A DNA stretch of 64,000 nucleotides from positions 12,537,001 to 12,601,000 of the forward strand of contig OX621265.1 in the NCBI GenBank assembly GCA_951640165.1, read 5' to 3'. This DNA is from Pseudoips prasinana (Eukaryota; Arthropoda; Insecta; Lepidoptera; Nolidae). The stretch's first letter is position 1. Every line of letters begins with the position of its first letter. Made by a program: the position numbers and the translations under genes. Shown in pieces: positions 45,840-57,205 of this stretch. The notes beneath the pieces are model-generated. The model was not told where the DNA came from and did no database searches. It saw nothing but the letters and a program-made list of their open reading frames with translations.

Positions 45840-47515
45840 AGCCGTGCATGCTTTCTTTTAGTGCGTCTGTATTAAACTTGTATACAAATGAATATTAAAT
45901 GCCTAAAAACTTATGAAGCAGCATTGTTAAACCCACATTAGAATTATACAAATAAAGTCGATTTAACCCCGCATATCGACGCTGTGCTACAGACTTAGCG
46001 AACGCGGGGACTTTTACGAGTAAGTGGGAGTGGCATCGCATTCCAATGAGGTGCGAAATTACTCGTACTTGCAGTAGAGTATGACGTCACTTGTGTGTCA
46101 CACATGCTGTTTGTCGTGTTTTGTATATATTTATTTATTTAACCCCATTCCCCATTGAGGGCGGTATTCATAAATACATATACAATAAAATGGCTAATAG
46201 TAAACGGTCTTAAGTACCTATACCATATTTTGGCATATTTAACTAGGTATATCAGTTTATCGTAATTTTTCCCAAGACGGCCCAAGCCTTTTAATTTCAT
46301 TTGGCTTTCACTGCTATAAAATCAATATTGACCAACGGTAGTTATATAAATATACATTTGCTCATACGAAATAGTTGTTTTTTATTTATTATGTGATAAA
46401 ATTATAATAAGGATAACGCTGTGTACACACGGGCGACTTTGCGACGGCCAATTCTGCGCTTATTTTGTCGCATAAGTTGTCCGTGCAATGTAAATATAAT
46501 CAAGTTCCTGTTTAGTTGGACACGGATTTTGATTTGTGATAATTCTGTTAACAGAATGATACTGCTTGCCTAAACCTTGTTTTAAAGAATTATGTAGCCC
46601 AAAATACTATTGTAAATAATTTTAGCTGGATAATTTATTGGATTGTTTGCGCTTTGGCGGTTCAGTCGTGCGATTTATTGCCGAGAATTTGTCGTTAGTT
46701 AGAAAAAATATCTTAACTGCAAGAGTTTTATATTATTTTTTCATACTATAGTAAAGATTTCCTACTACAGATTATATAAAACAATAAAGTAGCCGTAGAG
46801 GATCACTGCGTTAGTTACACAGTTGTAAGACGTCAACAAATCGTGCGATTAGTCGCAAGTATGCAAACAGTGTAAATTAATTTAACAAAAAATACAGAAT
46901 CAAAGAATTAATTTATAAAAAAAATAACCGAAGATAATAAATAGCTAATAATTATATTGAAATTATTAAACGAAAGTAAAATGTTTCATACAATCCTTTT
47001 TAACGAAAGAAAAAAAAAGATTTTTTAAACGAATTATTTAATAAAAACGTGTTAAATGCACTAAAATGTTAAATATTAAATTCACTTAGTAATTAAGAGC
47101 TTAATTTCTTTTTTTATTTATTATTATTATTATATTTGTATTAAGAGTAAATTCTTCACGATGTGTATATTGCACTCTCATTGTTTATGTATAAAAAAAT
47201 GTAATACTCTATGGGACTTTTGAAAATTTTGCATGTAAATACTTTTTTGGTTTTGGCTGAAATTTTATGTGATATCAGAACGTTTTTTTTTGGTGTATAG
47301 ATTAAGCGTTTAATATTTTGGTGGCGTAACATTATTTTGTGTTTCTATTTGGCCACTGGATACGATTTGTAACTATTAATGTGTAAGCCTACTATTATAT
47401 TTTGATTACTGAAATATATTTGAAAAAGAATCATTCGTTTTATTTATTTTCTTTTACCTTCTTTGGTGTTTTACGTGTGAGATATGAAGGTCGACAGTCG
47501 AGGACCCCAAAAAAA
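45840..47515. other. AT-rich stretch without recognised gene
   Basis: No frame above about 50 residues and no clear repeat family. 46420-46880 has scattered GTCGC/GCGAC inverted motifs that may be an old MITE. Confidence 0.35.
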
Positions 47516-47519
47516 GAAG

Positions 47520-47690
47520 ATTTCATCACCCCATCTCATCTCGTGGGGGGCGTAGAAACAGCGTTTTTCTGTGAACTATGACCATCAAACTGCGATCGCC
47601 AACCCGTCTGCCAAGCGTGGCGATTATAGCATATCCCCCATTCTTTGGAGTACTTTTATCCAGCAGTGGACGTACTTTGGCTGACATGAT
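47520..47690 (+). mobile_element. Family L element, shortened
   Basis: CATCACCCCATCTCATCTCG, then a deletion, CTGCGATCGCCAACCCGTCT and tail. Confidence 0.6.
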
Positions 47691-47999
47691 GAAATTTATT
47701 ATATAGGCTGCCTATTTTAAGACCAGATGGCTGTGTGCCAGTTGTCCCAAAATGGTTATATATATTTTACCCGTATTGAACTATATAAATTATAGCCTGT
47801 GTTAATCCAGGGTTTGAGCTAACTCCATAGCAAATTTTATTAAAATCAATCCAGCCGTTTAGAAGTGAAGAAGTAAAAAACATACACACTAACAAACTTT
47901 CGACTTTATAATATTAGTAGGATATTTCTATTTGTCTATTCGTACCAAGCTAGTAGTCGCATTTTAATGATAGTGAATTCTAGTCTAGTCGTTTAGGTA

Positions 48000-48330
48000 A
48001 AAAGGCTGAATCTATACATATAATAAAATCGTAGGAAAGTCAAAACTGTACGTTGAATATTTTTTTAAAAGGATACTTGGGGCGTGATCTATAATCGATA
48101 TCGAAGCCAAAAAAATAGTTTTTAGAATTTTTGTCTGTGTGTCTGTTTGTCGGTATGTATGTCTGGGCTAAACTCAAAAAGTACTGCATGGATTTACTTC
48201 AAATTTTGCATGAATATTACTAAGAGGTAGAGTTAACATATAGGCTACATATTATCACGCTATCACCTACGGGGGAGGAGGTATGATAATTTATAAAATT
48301 TTACGCGGGTAAAACCGCGGGGCACAGCTA
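48000..48330 (-). repeat. Repeat family F copy (reverse)
   Basis: Reverse complement of the 3035/16228/29640 copies, ending in the reverse of TAGCTGTGCCCCGCGG. Confidence 0.7.
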
Positions 48331-49349
48331 GTAATTTATAAAGTTTAACGTGGGTAAAATCGCGTGGCACAGCTAGTTATTACTAAAATTGTTTATTTTC
48401 ACACAGATGGCACACGAGTTTTGGAAATACAATCCTGTTATTTAATATTATAAACGTGAAAGTTTATAAGTATGGATGGATGTTTGTTACTCTTTCACGT
48501 TAAAACTACTGAATGGATTTTAATGAAACTATACAATAATATAGATTATACATCAGAATAACACATAGGTTACAATTTATAAAGATATTGTGTGATTTGT
48601 CCAAAATATGACGATAAGTGTCAAATAAGTATGAAAAATCTACCATCTGCGAGTTATTCCGGCGTGCACTGCCAAAACCGCTAGAGGTACACACCCTACT
48701 AATATTATAAATGCAAAAGTTTGTAAGTATAGATTTATGGATATGTTTGTTACTCTTTTACGCCAAACCGCGGGGAATTACAAGTACTTAATAATATAAT
48801 TAACCAGGTCGATAAATCCAGTCCTACCTAGATAAAACTGCTTCAACGCACGGGATTAGTTCCTCGTTGCTGCCAGATCCGTATAATAAACTATTCTAGA
48901 TATTGGTTATATTTAACATAATATGCCGCTCAGTTTGCCAGAGATCACCCTCCCAAAGTATGTGGTGGGCGGTTCATATTCGCTATAAGAAGTCGAGCAA
49001 GGATGGGTGAAGATACTAAATAATTTACTTTTAAAATTGCCGTGTCGGCTAAGAAATTTTGCCACACAAAGGTCTATTACGTCCGGAAAGATTAAGTTTT
49101 ATTACGTCCGGAAAGAACTGATGCAGATGGCGACCCTTGGTTGAGGTATTCCATCTACATTGCCATTCAATTAGTAGTTCGTCATTTAATTTAGCTGCGA
49201 GTAGTGTCATAAATATTCTGGAGATTTTAGCACGGTCGCGTAATGATAAGAAATCATTTTGTAAGTTTTCGCGCGTAGAATAAATAATACCTACCTACCT
49301 ACATCGCTGTACGTCTTTGAAAGTTTGAACTTCAATATCAACCGCAAGT

Positions 49350-49690
49350 AAAATAAAATAAAAAAGGTTTTTATTCACGTAGACTTTAAAAAAGCGCTTG
49401 TAAATAGTCAGAACATGTTTGTAGTTATATAGTTGTATACATTATCATTTCTAGTAACATAGATATTTAGGTACACATTGTATTGATTGTATGATAACAT
49501 TTATAAAATTTATTTTATAATAGCATTGATATTAAGCTAGCTCGTATCAAGTTATTGTCAAGACATTATGTTTAAGTTTAATTATCTAGTTTAAGTCTAA
49601 TATTTTTACTACATATTGGCAATGGTTCTGTCTATATTAAGGTATTATTATTATGACGGACCTTGTGTTAATAACGACGGTCGCGCTTTA
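49350..49690 (-). mobile_element. Family G LINE 3'-end fragment (reverse)
   Basis: TTTTTATTCACGTAGACTTT start; extends to GACGGTCGCGCTTTAATGCT as in the sense copy near 22640. Confidence 0.6.
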
Positions 49691-49729
49691 ATGCTACCAC
49701 CGGATCCAATAATATAATAATAATATATA

Positions 49730-49960
49730 TGGACAATGTCACACAGATCATCCTAGCCCCAAACTAAGCAAAGCTTGTACTATGGGTACCAGGCGACGAT
49801 ATACATACTTATATAGAAATACTTAAATACATAGAAAACATCCACGACAAAGAAACAAATATTCGTGCTCATCACACAAATATTTGCACTTACCGGGATT
49901 CGAACCAAGGACCACTAGCTTCGTAGGCAGGAGCACTACCAACTAGGCTACGGTGACCGT
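49730..49960 (-). mobile_element. SINE family B copy (reverse)
   Basis: Head ends AACTAGGCTACGGTGACC at the right; tail starts GGACAATGTCACACAGATCA. Confidence 0.8.
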
Positions 49961-50130
49961 AAATGCGCCCAAAGTAAACTGGCTAGTACATGTATCTGTG
50001 TTCACTGATCCCTACCTTTGGATTTGACACAATTTACCCTTTTGGTAGCCCTATCAGGGCACACAGGCGAGCCGTAGCATATACATCCAAGATAACTGAC
50101 GCAAGTAATGAGATAATAATCATAAGTCGC

Positions 50131-50775
50131 AGGGTGTTGGCGTGGTTGGCAAATGCTTGCTTTTGACGCCGGATGTCGGGGGTTCGATTCCCACCCAGGA
50201 CAGATATTTGTGTGCATGAACATGTCTGTTTGTTCTGAGTCTGGATGTAATTGATTTATACAACATGTAAATGAATTAACGCACATGCTGAAAATAGTTT
50301 GTTCAGAATCGTCTACTGAATCGATTTATATAATTTTTAATATAGGTAATTTTTTATTCCAAAATAATTAAAACTTCGGAAATTATTGTGATATTACTCC
50401 TGTACAGTCAAAACAAATTGAAATGGACTCTAAGTCAAAGTAATAAGACATTTTAATCGCAGTTTTATTTGTATTCATATAAATTCCATTATTCAATACA
50501 AAATAAAGAAAAATAAACTTTATTCCAAGGAACTAATTTAGTAAATAAAAATGCATATACATGTTAAATAAAAAATTCCGTGTATGTATTATGATTAGAA
50601 CATAATATTCTAATTGGGGTGTTTGAGGTTGTGCGTTAATTACGTGACATGTTGTATGTATGTATTAAGTAAAAAGTAGTATCTGTAGTATATCAGCTAT
50701 CTGGTTTCAATAGTAGGTACAAGCTCTGCTTAGTTGAGGATCAGATGGCCGTGTGTAAATAATGTCCATATAATA
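50131..50775 (+). mobile_element. SINE family A copy split by a TA-flanked MITE
   Basis: Head and body at 50131-50258 and tail at 50657-50775 are one SINE interrupted by the MITE at 50261-50654. Confidence 0.8.
50261..50654. mobile_element. TA-flanked MITE (Tc1/mariner-like), copy 2
   Basis: CAACATGTA and CATGTTG termini, TA at 50259-50260 and 50655-50656; colinear with 20038-20430, roughly 10% different by eye. Confidence 0.82.
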
Positions 50776-50779
50776 ATGT

Positions 50780-51650
50780 ATTATGAGGAATTTTCAACAT
50801 CACTGAGGTGTCACGTGGAACTTTGCCTATATATATGGCGAGTCGACCGGTGGCTCGCTTCCAAAAGGTACTTTGACTCTGACACTCACCATCCAAGTAA
50901 ATTGGTGGTACAGGCGGTCAAATACACTCCTTCCCGACTCTCACGTAAACACCGTCGTCCGAAGAACGTCATAGACGAATCGGACGACGAGATCACCGTA
51001 TACTTAAACCAAATCAAATCGATTAGAGACTCTCGCAACACTGCACAACCGATATTTCGTACTCGCCGGACGCGAGTACGACCGCGAACGCGTCGCGACC
51101 ACCAGCGTCCTCCATGACCCTTAGTTTGCATTCGATCCGATGAATGCCCGCTCCGGACCTAAACCGGAAGCGAGGCCCGCGTCGCGCATTAACGTAGAGT
51201 GACAGTTGCACAAAATCCCCTAAAAACCACGACATCTCGCCCTCTCCACGTCAGTATCCGCCCAGAGCCAAGGTTCGAGCCCCACAGGGGGCGCCCTCCG
51301 GCGCGGGTACTTAGTTTGTAGTTTATATTTGCTAGGCCGGTTAGAGCCCACGCTCACCCCTACTGTCCGGTGAAGCAGTAAAAGCCGAGAGGCTAACTGC
51401 ACGCGTCACGTTAAAAAAAAAAAAAAAGGTGGCTCGCTCTCTTTTGGGGCCAGACTTCGCCGCGGGCGGTAGCTCTGCTCGATTACGTAACGATTTATTT
51501 CAAGCCCAAGTGTAGTGTGGTTACTGTTTGTCGTTATAAGTGATTTGTCATAAGAAAATTGTTGTTGATTTCTAAATTATTTATTCTGAAGTGTGAATAA
51601 CCCTCATTTTTATAATAAAATCCTTTTAATTCCTAACGTTTGCTTAAGCT
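50780..51650 (+). other. Possible solo LTR, interrupted by a LINE fragment
   Basis: The sequence outside the insertion has a TATATATA box (50828-50836), a GC-rich start region and an ATAATAAAATCC poly(A)-like signal (51612). The order fits a long terminal repeat, but no TG..CA ends or target duplication could be fixed. Confidence 0.25.
50860..51427 (+). mobile_element. 5'-truncated LINE with poly(A) and 11-bp target duplication
   Basis: GGTGGCTCGCT at 50849-50859 and 51428-51438 flanks a 568-bp insert ending in about 15 A. An open tail to 51117 reads VVQAVKYTPSRLSRKHRRPK and an Arg-rich end. Clade not recognised; the tail could be a LINE ORF2 C-terminus. Confidence 0.75.
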
Positions 51651-51769
51651 TGAAGGGGGCGTTCTGGCCGTCTGTTTATTCCTACTAAAAACGTCCCGGC
51701 CCCTTTTGGGAGGAATATCATTTTGTTTAGAGACGGATCCATCAAAAATAAACAAGCGCTTTAATGTTT

Positions 51770-52133
51770 GACGGGCCTGTTGGCGTGGTTTGGCAAATGC
51801 TTGCTTTTATATTAATTTGCATTAAATGTGGTACATATAGTTGGTAAAAAAATCTTTATAATCAGTACAAATACACATTTGGCATTATTAAAAAAGCATG
51901 CAAAGTAACGCCGGAGGTCGTGGACGTGGTCGATTCCCACCCAGGACAGATATTTGTGTGCATGAACATACAGTCTGTTTGTTCTGTGTCTGGGTTTAAT
52001 TATGTAAGTAGGTATTTACAAAAGAAAAGTAGTAGGTATATGTAGTATATCAGTTGTCTGGTTTCCATAGTACAAGCTCTGCTTAGTTTGGGATCAGATG
52101 GCCGTGTGTAAATAATGCCCCAGGATATTATTG
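51770..52133 (+). mobile_element. SINE family A copy with a ~100-bp insertion in the head
   Basis: Head to TTGGCAAATGCTTGCTTTT (about 51813), foreign AT-rich sequence to about 51910, then CGCCGGAGGTCG and the normal body and tail. Confidence 0.7.
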
Positions 52134-52420
52134 GAACGAAGTTCCTTATCGCGCGTTGTGAAAGGGGGCTAGACGGAAAAAATTCTTACGAGAAGTTGTC
52201 ACAACACTTTTTGCAGCTGTGCGGCGTGCGCATGTTTCTCTGTCTGTCTCTCTCTCTTATAGAAAGCAAGCCAGGTATTTTCATTTCTATTTCGCATTGA
52301 ACAGTGTGATGTCGCGACGATTATTTTTGTTGAGTGTATACAGGTTTTTTGTACATAATAAATAATAAGAAATAACTTCGTTCCATCCGGGTGTCCCTTG
52401 ACACCTCTCAAGTTTTTATT
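52134..52420 (-). mobile_element. Non-autonomous element with GGAACGAAGTT termini, copy 2 (reverse)
   Basis: Starts GGAACGAAGTTCC directly after the SINE tail; inner sequence and outer CCTCTCAAG segment match 23925-24197 in reverse. Confidence 0.7.
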
Positions 52421-52499
52421 ATTATTATGTAAACACAGATATTAGCGCGTTAACAAGTGTCTGTTACTTTTTACGCGACGCCCTCACTAGATAGTTTTA

Positions 52500-52655
52500 T
52501 TTTTATTTTTACGGGACGAGTCCCTCCCTCTTACCCACCACTGCAACTCCTGTAAGCCAAGATCAACAGTGGCACACAATGAAATGACACTGAGCGGTGA
52601 GGCTCAGGCATGTCCCGGGGAATCGCTTTAACTGTCTTGGATCACGCAACGAAAA
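52500..52655. repeat. Repeat family E copy
   Basis: CACCACTGCAACTCCTGTAA to GGATCACGCAACGAA. Confidence 0.6.
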
Positions 52656-52732
52656 AAAAAACGCCCTCACTAGATGTAAACTTACTTACCGAACAATAAC
52701 TTGATCCAAAGTACCTACACATAATAATAATA

Positions 52733-53014
52733 ATAATGTTCTCCAGGCCGAATTTCGGCCACGGCGGCCAGTCTCAATGGAGATTAGCCAACTGCGCAGA
52801 ACATTTTATACAAACACAGGAGCTCTTTCAACCATCACTCTCATGTTACGATGGGACGACTAGAGACACGACCGGAAAGAGATCAGGTACAGGACCGACG
52901 GCTCTACGTTCTCTCCGAGGCACCGCCTCGCTAAATCCCAGACTTCCTGCTGATACTGAGAAATTTCTTTTGCGGAAATATCCCAAAATCACTTTTTGTT
53001 CAGAGTCGGGATTT
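52733..53014 (-). mobile_element. SINE family D copy, head-truncated
   Basis: CCGAATTTCGGCCACGGCGG to the TCACTTTTTG stretch; ends where element X begins. Confidence 0.65.
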
Positions 53015-53137
53015 GAGTGATAATCTAATAGAATTTACTACATGTTTGAGTAAGATCATTGCGCTCACCGAAACTAGTGATATAGAAACGGTGTGCATAT
53101 TAGGAGATTTTAACGCTCACCCGGGTGAACGATTTTT

Positions 53138-53295
53138 TTTAAATAAAATATAAAAGGTTTTTATTCACGTAGACTTTAAAAAAGCGCTTGTAAATAGTCA
53201 GAACATGTTTGTAGTAATATAGTTGTATACATTATTATTTCTAGTTACATAGATATTTAGGTATACATTGTATGAAAACATTTAATTTTATTATA
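53138..53295 (-). mobile_element. Family G LINE 3'-end fragment inside element X
   Basis: TTTTTATTCACGTAGACTTT start, as at 49350; the sequence then passes into the LINE-like region ending GCACTTGGCCGG at 53831. Confidence 0.6.
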
Positions 53296-53754
53296 GCAAG
53301 CAGTCCGTATGTCGCAGCCACTTTTTTCCGAAACTATAAGAGCTGTAGGTACTGTTGAAACTTGGTGAGTAGATGTATTCGGTGAACCGCATTAAGATTT
53401 TCACACAAAAATAGAAAAGAACAATAATTTTGGGGGGTCCCCATACATAGAATTGAAACTACAATTTTTTTTTATCGTACTCATACATGTGGGGTGTCTA
53501 TGGATAGGTCTTCAAAAATTATAGTCAGGTTTCTAATACCATTTTTTCTAAACTGAATAGTTGCGCGAGAGACACTTCCAAAGTGGTGAAATGAGAGTCC
53601 CCCCCCCCCCCCCCCTGTAACTTCTAAAATAAGACAATATTAAAACTAAAAAAATATATATGATGTACATTACCATGCAAACCAACAACCAAAATTGGTT
53701 TGAACGAGATCTAGCAAGTAGTTTTTTTAATACGTCATAAATTGTAAACCGCAA

Positions 53755-54112
53755 TTTGCTTTCATTTAATCAACTGAAATACTTGCTGCTACGGAACCCT
53801 TCACGGGCGAGTCCGACTCGCACTTGGCCGGTTTTTATGATGTTTACTCGTCCAATCACATGCCTTTGGTTATTGAGTTTGACATAAATTTAATAATACC
53901 TAAGTTGGTGAGCAAAACTCTCTCTTGTAATAATTTGCTTTCATTTAATCAACTGAAATACTTGCTGCTACGGAACCATTCACGGGCGAGTCCGACTCGC
54001 ACTTGGCCGGTTTTTATGATGTTTACTCGTCCAATCACATGCCTTTGGTTATTGAGTTTGACATAAATTTAATAATACCTAAGTTGGTGAGCAAAACTCT
54101 CTCTTGTAATAA
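53755..54112. repeat. 179-bp tandem duplication
   Basis: 53755-53933 and 53934-54112 differ by about one base (ACCCTTC versus ACCATTC). The unit spans the boundary between the inserted repeat and the element X endonuclease remnant. Confidence 0.9.
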
Positions 54113-54314
54113 GTTCATTTGGGGTGAAAGGAATGCAAACCAAATTAATATGTATACAAACTATTGTCATTCGGAATTAAGATTAATAGATTTTCCTACG
54201 GAATTTCGTTACTGTTCTCATGGAATGTGCTCTGATGTTAGCCACCATATACTGTTAGATGAGATGTACGACACAGTTATAAGTAATTTGAAAGAATGTG
54301 TAAATATTTCATAC

Positions 54315-54624
54315 TAGCTATGCCCTGCGGTTTTATCCGCGTTAAACTTTATACATGATCACAGCTCCTCTCCTGTAAGTGATAATATGTAGCCTATATG
54401 TTGACCCGACCTCTAAGTAATATTCATGCAAAATTTGAAGTAAATCCATGCAATACTTTTTGAGTTTAGCCCGGACATACATACAGACAAACAGACACAC
54501 AGACAAAAATTATAAAAACTATATTTTTGGCTTCGATATCGACTGTAGATCACGCTCCAAGTATCCTTTTAAAAAAATATTCAATGTACAGTTTTGACTT
54601 TCTTACGATTTTATTATATGTATA
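54315..54624 (+). repeat. Repeat family F copy inside element X
   Basis: CTAGCTATGCCCTGCGG start, TTATTATATGTATAGAT end. Confidence 0.7.
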
Positions 54625-54687
54625 GATAAAGGTTCTGATAACCCGCGTTGTAATAAAAAATATGTGACTGGATGGAATATGCATGTA

Positions 54688-54821
54688 CAGACGCCAGCAC
54701 ATCACGCTACCCCAATCTGTCAAATTTCCCCAACTGAAAGTGAACCTTACTGTTTGTAATAAAGTTGAAAATCTATAAAAGAAATTTGACAGATTGGGGC
54801 AGCTGGATGTGCTGGCGTCTG
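54688..54821. mobile_element. TA-flanked 134-bp hairpin MITE inside element X
   Basis: CAGACGCCAGCACATC and GATGTGCTGGCGTCTG termini; inner CAATCTGTCAAATTT also mirrored. TA at 54686-54687 and 54822-54823. Removing it with one TA joins the element X frame. Confidence 0.85.
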
Positions 54822-55036
54822 TACGTGACGCTCACAGGGAAGCTCGCATGCATTATCAAACGTGGTTGCTACATAACAAACCCACATCAGGTTTATTTAC
54901 ACAAACATGTGTAAATCCAGGATGGTTTTTAAAGAAAAGTTAAAATATTGCCAGAATAATGAACAGCAAATAAAATTGGATATTATAGCCAAAAATCAGA
55001 TGATCAGCATTTTGGAAGGCAACAAATAAATTAAAT

Positions 55037-55314
55037 TTGTGGTCGAGCTTTCCAGTGAGCGTGGGGGGCGTGCATGAGCCAACAGAAATAGCTAACTTAT
55101 TTAAGCAGCATTTTAAGGTTGAGTCACCACTTATTGAAACCTCACGGATTGTCGATTCTGAGGTCATTTCTGGGGACATTGGCGTCCATTTTACTCCTAA
55201 GGAAGTGGCTTCGGTGGTGAAATCTATGAAACGAGGCAAGTCACCAGGTCACGGTGGCCTCCGTATCGAACATCTGAAATACGCCGGGGTGCACTTGCCA
55301 CGGGTACTAGCCAT
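55037..55314 (+). pseudogene. Element X RT N-terminal fragment
   Basis: Reads PTEIANLFKQHFKVESPL, FTPKEVASVVKSMKRGKSPG and GLRIEHLKYAGVHLPRVLA, the region before RT domain 1 in LINEs. Cut by the insertion at 55315. Confidence 0.75.
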
Positions 55315-55748
55315 TGACTCATATGTAACACGATCACCGTAGCCTAGTTGGTAGTGCTCCTGCCTACGAAGCTGGTGGTCCTGGGTTCGAATCCCGGTAA
55401 GTGCAAATATTTGTGTGATGAGCACGAATACTTGTTTCTGAGTCATGGGTGTTTTCTATGTATTAAAGTATTTATCTATCTATATAAGTACGTATATCGT
55501 CGCCTGGTACCCAGAGTACAAGCTTTGCTTAGTTTGGGGCTAGGATGATCTGTGTGACATTGTCCCTATATATTATTATTATGTATAACTAGACACGCTG
55601 TTTCGAATAAAATCTCTGTCCCAGTCCGGCTGTGCGCTAGGTGAGGGGCGCGCGCGCGGCGGCCGAAATTGCTTACTGAGCTGTTGCAACTCGGTGAGCA
55701 AATTCTCAATATGGGATTGCGCGTCTAGTAGAATTCATATAGGTCAAT
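55315..55748. mobile_element. Inverted-repeat element carrying a SINE B, with 10-12-bp target duplication
   Basis: GGTACTAGCCAT at 55303-55314 and 55749-55760. The insert begins TGACTCATATG and ends CATATAGGTCAAT (short imperfect inverted termini). The SINE B at 55331-55585 is nested inside. Confidence 0.7.
55331..55585 (+). mobile_element. SINE family B copy
   Basis: GATCACCGTAGCCTAGTTGG head to GTGTGACATTGTCCC tail. Confidence 0.8.
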
Positions 55749-55829
55749 GGTACTAGCCATGTTTTTTAACTTGTGTATTGCTATTTGTCAAAGGCCTGAC
55801 CGGATGTCCTTATGTCACTAATGCCTAAT

Positions 55830-56928
55830 GTCTGTTTATCTACATGTAATAAAATAACACAGGTAGTTATATTTATGATTTGGTATAATTTCAAGCATTT
55901 ATTATATATTTTACTTACAGATTAAGTAATCATGCCTACAAAATACCAAAGACATTCGCTTCGAGCGACCACCTATACCGAAAAGGACTTAGTGGAAGCT
56001 GTGGAAAATGTGTTTTAATTTCATTACTATGTATAAAAACGATATTTAAGATTTTTGTTAAAAGATGTTAAACAGATGTGATAAAAGATAATTGTGATCT
56101 TTGAAGTAAGTAGTTTATAAAAATTGTTTTTAGATGTTTTCATATTTTTTAAGAGTTCTTGTCCTAGCCCAAAGGCTAAAATTATTTGCTTAAAAAAAAA
56201 ATAATAATATATAGAAGTGCTTCTTAATTAGGGTATTAAGTGATACTTAAAAATTTATTGTATTAGGATTTTATCCAAGACTGTCTATGCCATACAATAC
56301 TAATGAAAGACTGTAACAAGTTAAAGAGACTATATTAAGTTAAGAGTAATATAAAATTGATTTAGTTTACTACACGTATTTTTATTTACTTATCACTTTA
56401 ATGAGAAGATATATATTTACTACTTCAATATTTCAGAGATTACTTATGGCTTCAGTACACATCCGATCTTACCTAATTACCCAAAATATCCTTCCTGCAG
56501 AGTTAATAAAGTTTGACAAGCTAAGTCACGCTTAAATTAGCCGGAGGAGGGAAGACCGGACTAAAAAAATATAACATAGGTATGTGTTCAGGGTAAACCA
56601 TGCAGAATTACAAAACCATTTTTTGTTATGTTATGGTTAACTAAAGACCGGATATTTCTTTTTATGCACTCTAACGCCGTAGCTACAGAGTTGAAATTAG
56701 ACAGTAGTCCGAACTTCGGCTTCGTTGACCTTTTTTGACGGACAGTCAGAAAAAATATACTGTCACTTTGACGCCGTGTCTTACATAGACTATTGCGTTT
56801 ATGAAAACAAAAATACATGTGAATAGATAATGTTTTATTGTCGATAATTCACCCTCAAGTCCATTAAGAAAATAACGATACAAAAATAGAAAAACTATTT
56901 TTTGTAACATCCTCCTAACTTACAGAAA
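55830..56928. other. AT-rich sequence inside element X, not recognised
   Basis: It separates two RT pieces of element X. No repeat family or frame was identified; no target duplication was found. Confidence 0.35.
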
Positions 56929-57205
56929 ATGCGTCCGATCTTAGGCGAACTTATCTTACCTGTTATTAAAAATAAAACTGGCAATACCTCTGATACTTCA
57001 AATTACAGGCCTATATCCTTGGCAACTATTTTAGCCAAGGTGCTGGACAGTCTGCTAGACGAACAATTGGCTAAGCATCTAATACTGCACGACGCTCAGC
57101 TTGGCTTTAGGCCGGAGCTGTCTACTGAAAGCGCTATATTATGTCTTAAGCAGACTATGCAGTACTACAAGGATAGAAAAACGCCTGTCTTTGCCTGTTT
57201 TTTAA
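56929..57205 (+). pseudogene. Element X RT fragment (domains 1-2)
   Basis: ELILPVIKNKTGNTSDTSNY, RPISLATILAKVLDSLLDEQ, LGFRPELSTESAIL, KTPVFACF; cut in the FLDLSKAF motif by element Z. Confidence 0.8.

Noticed and set aside
50734..51117. Arg-rich 127-codon host gene
   Set aside because: It begins in a SINE tail, crosses the target duplication and ends in a poly(A)-tailed LINE insert.
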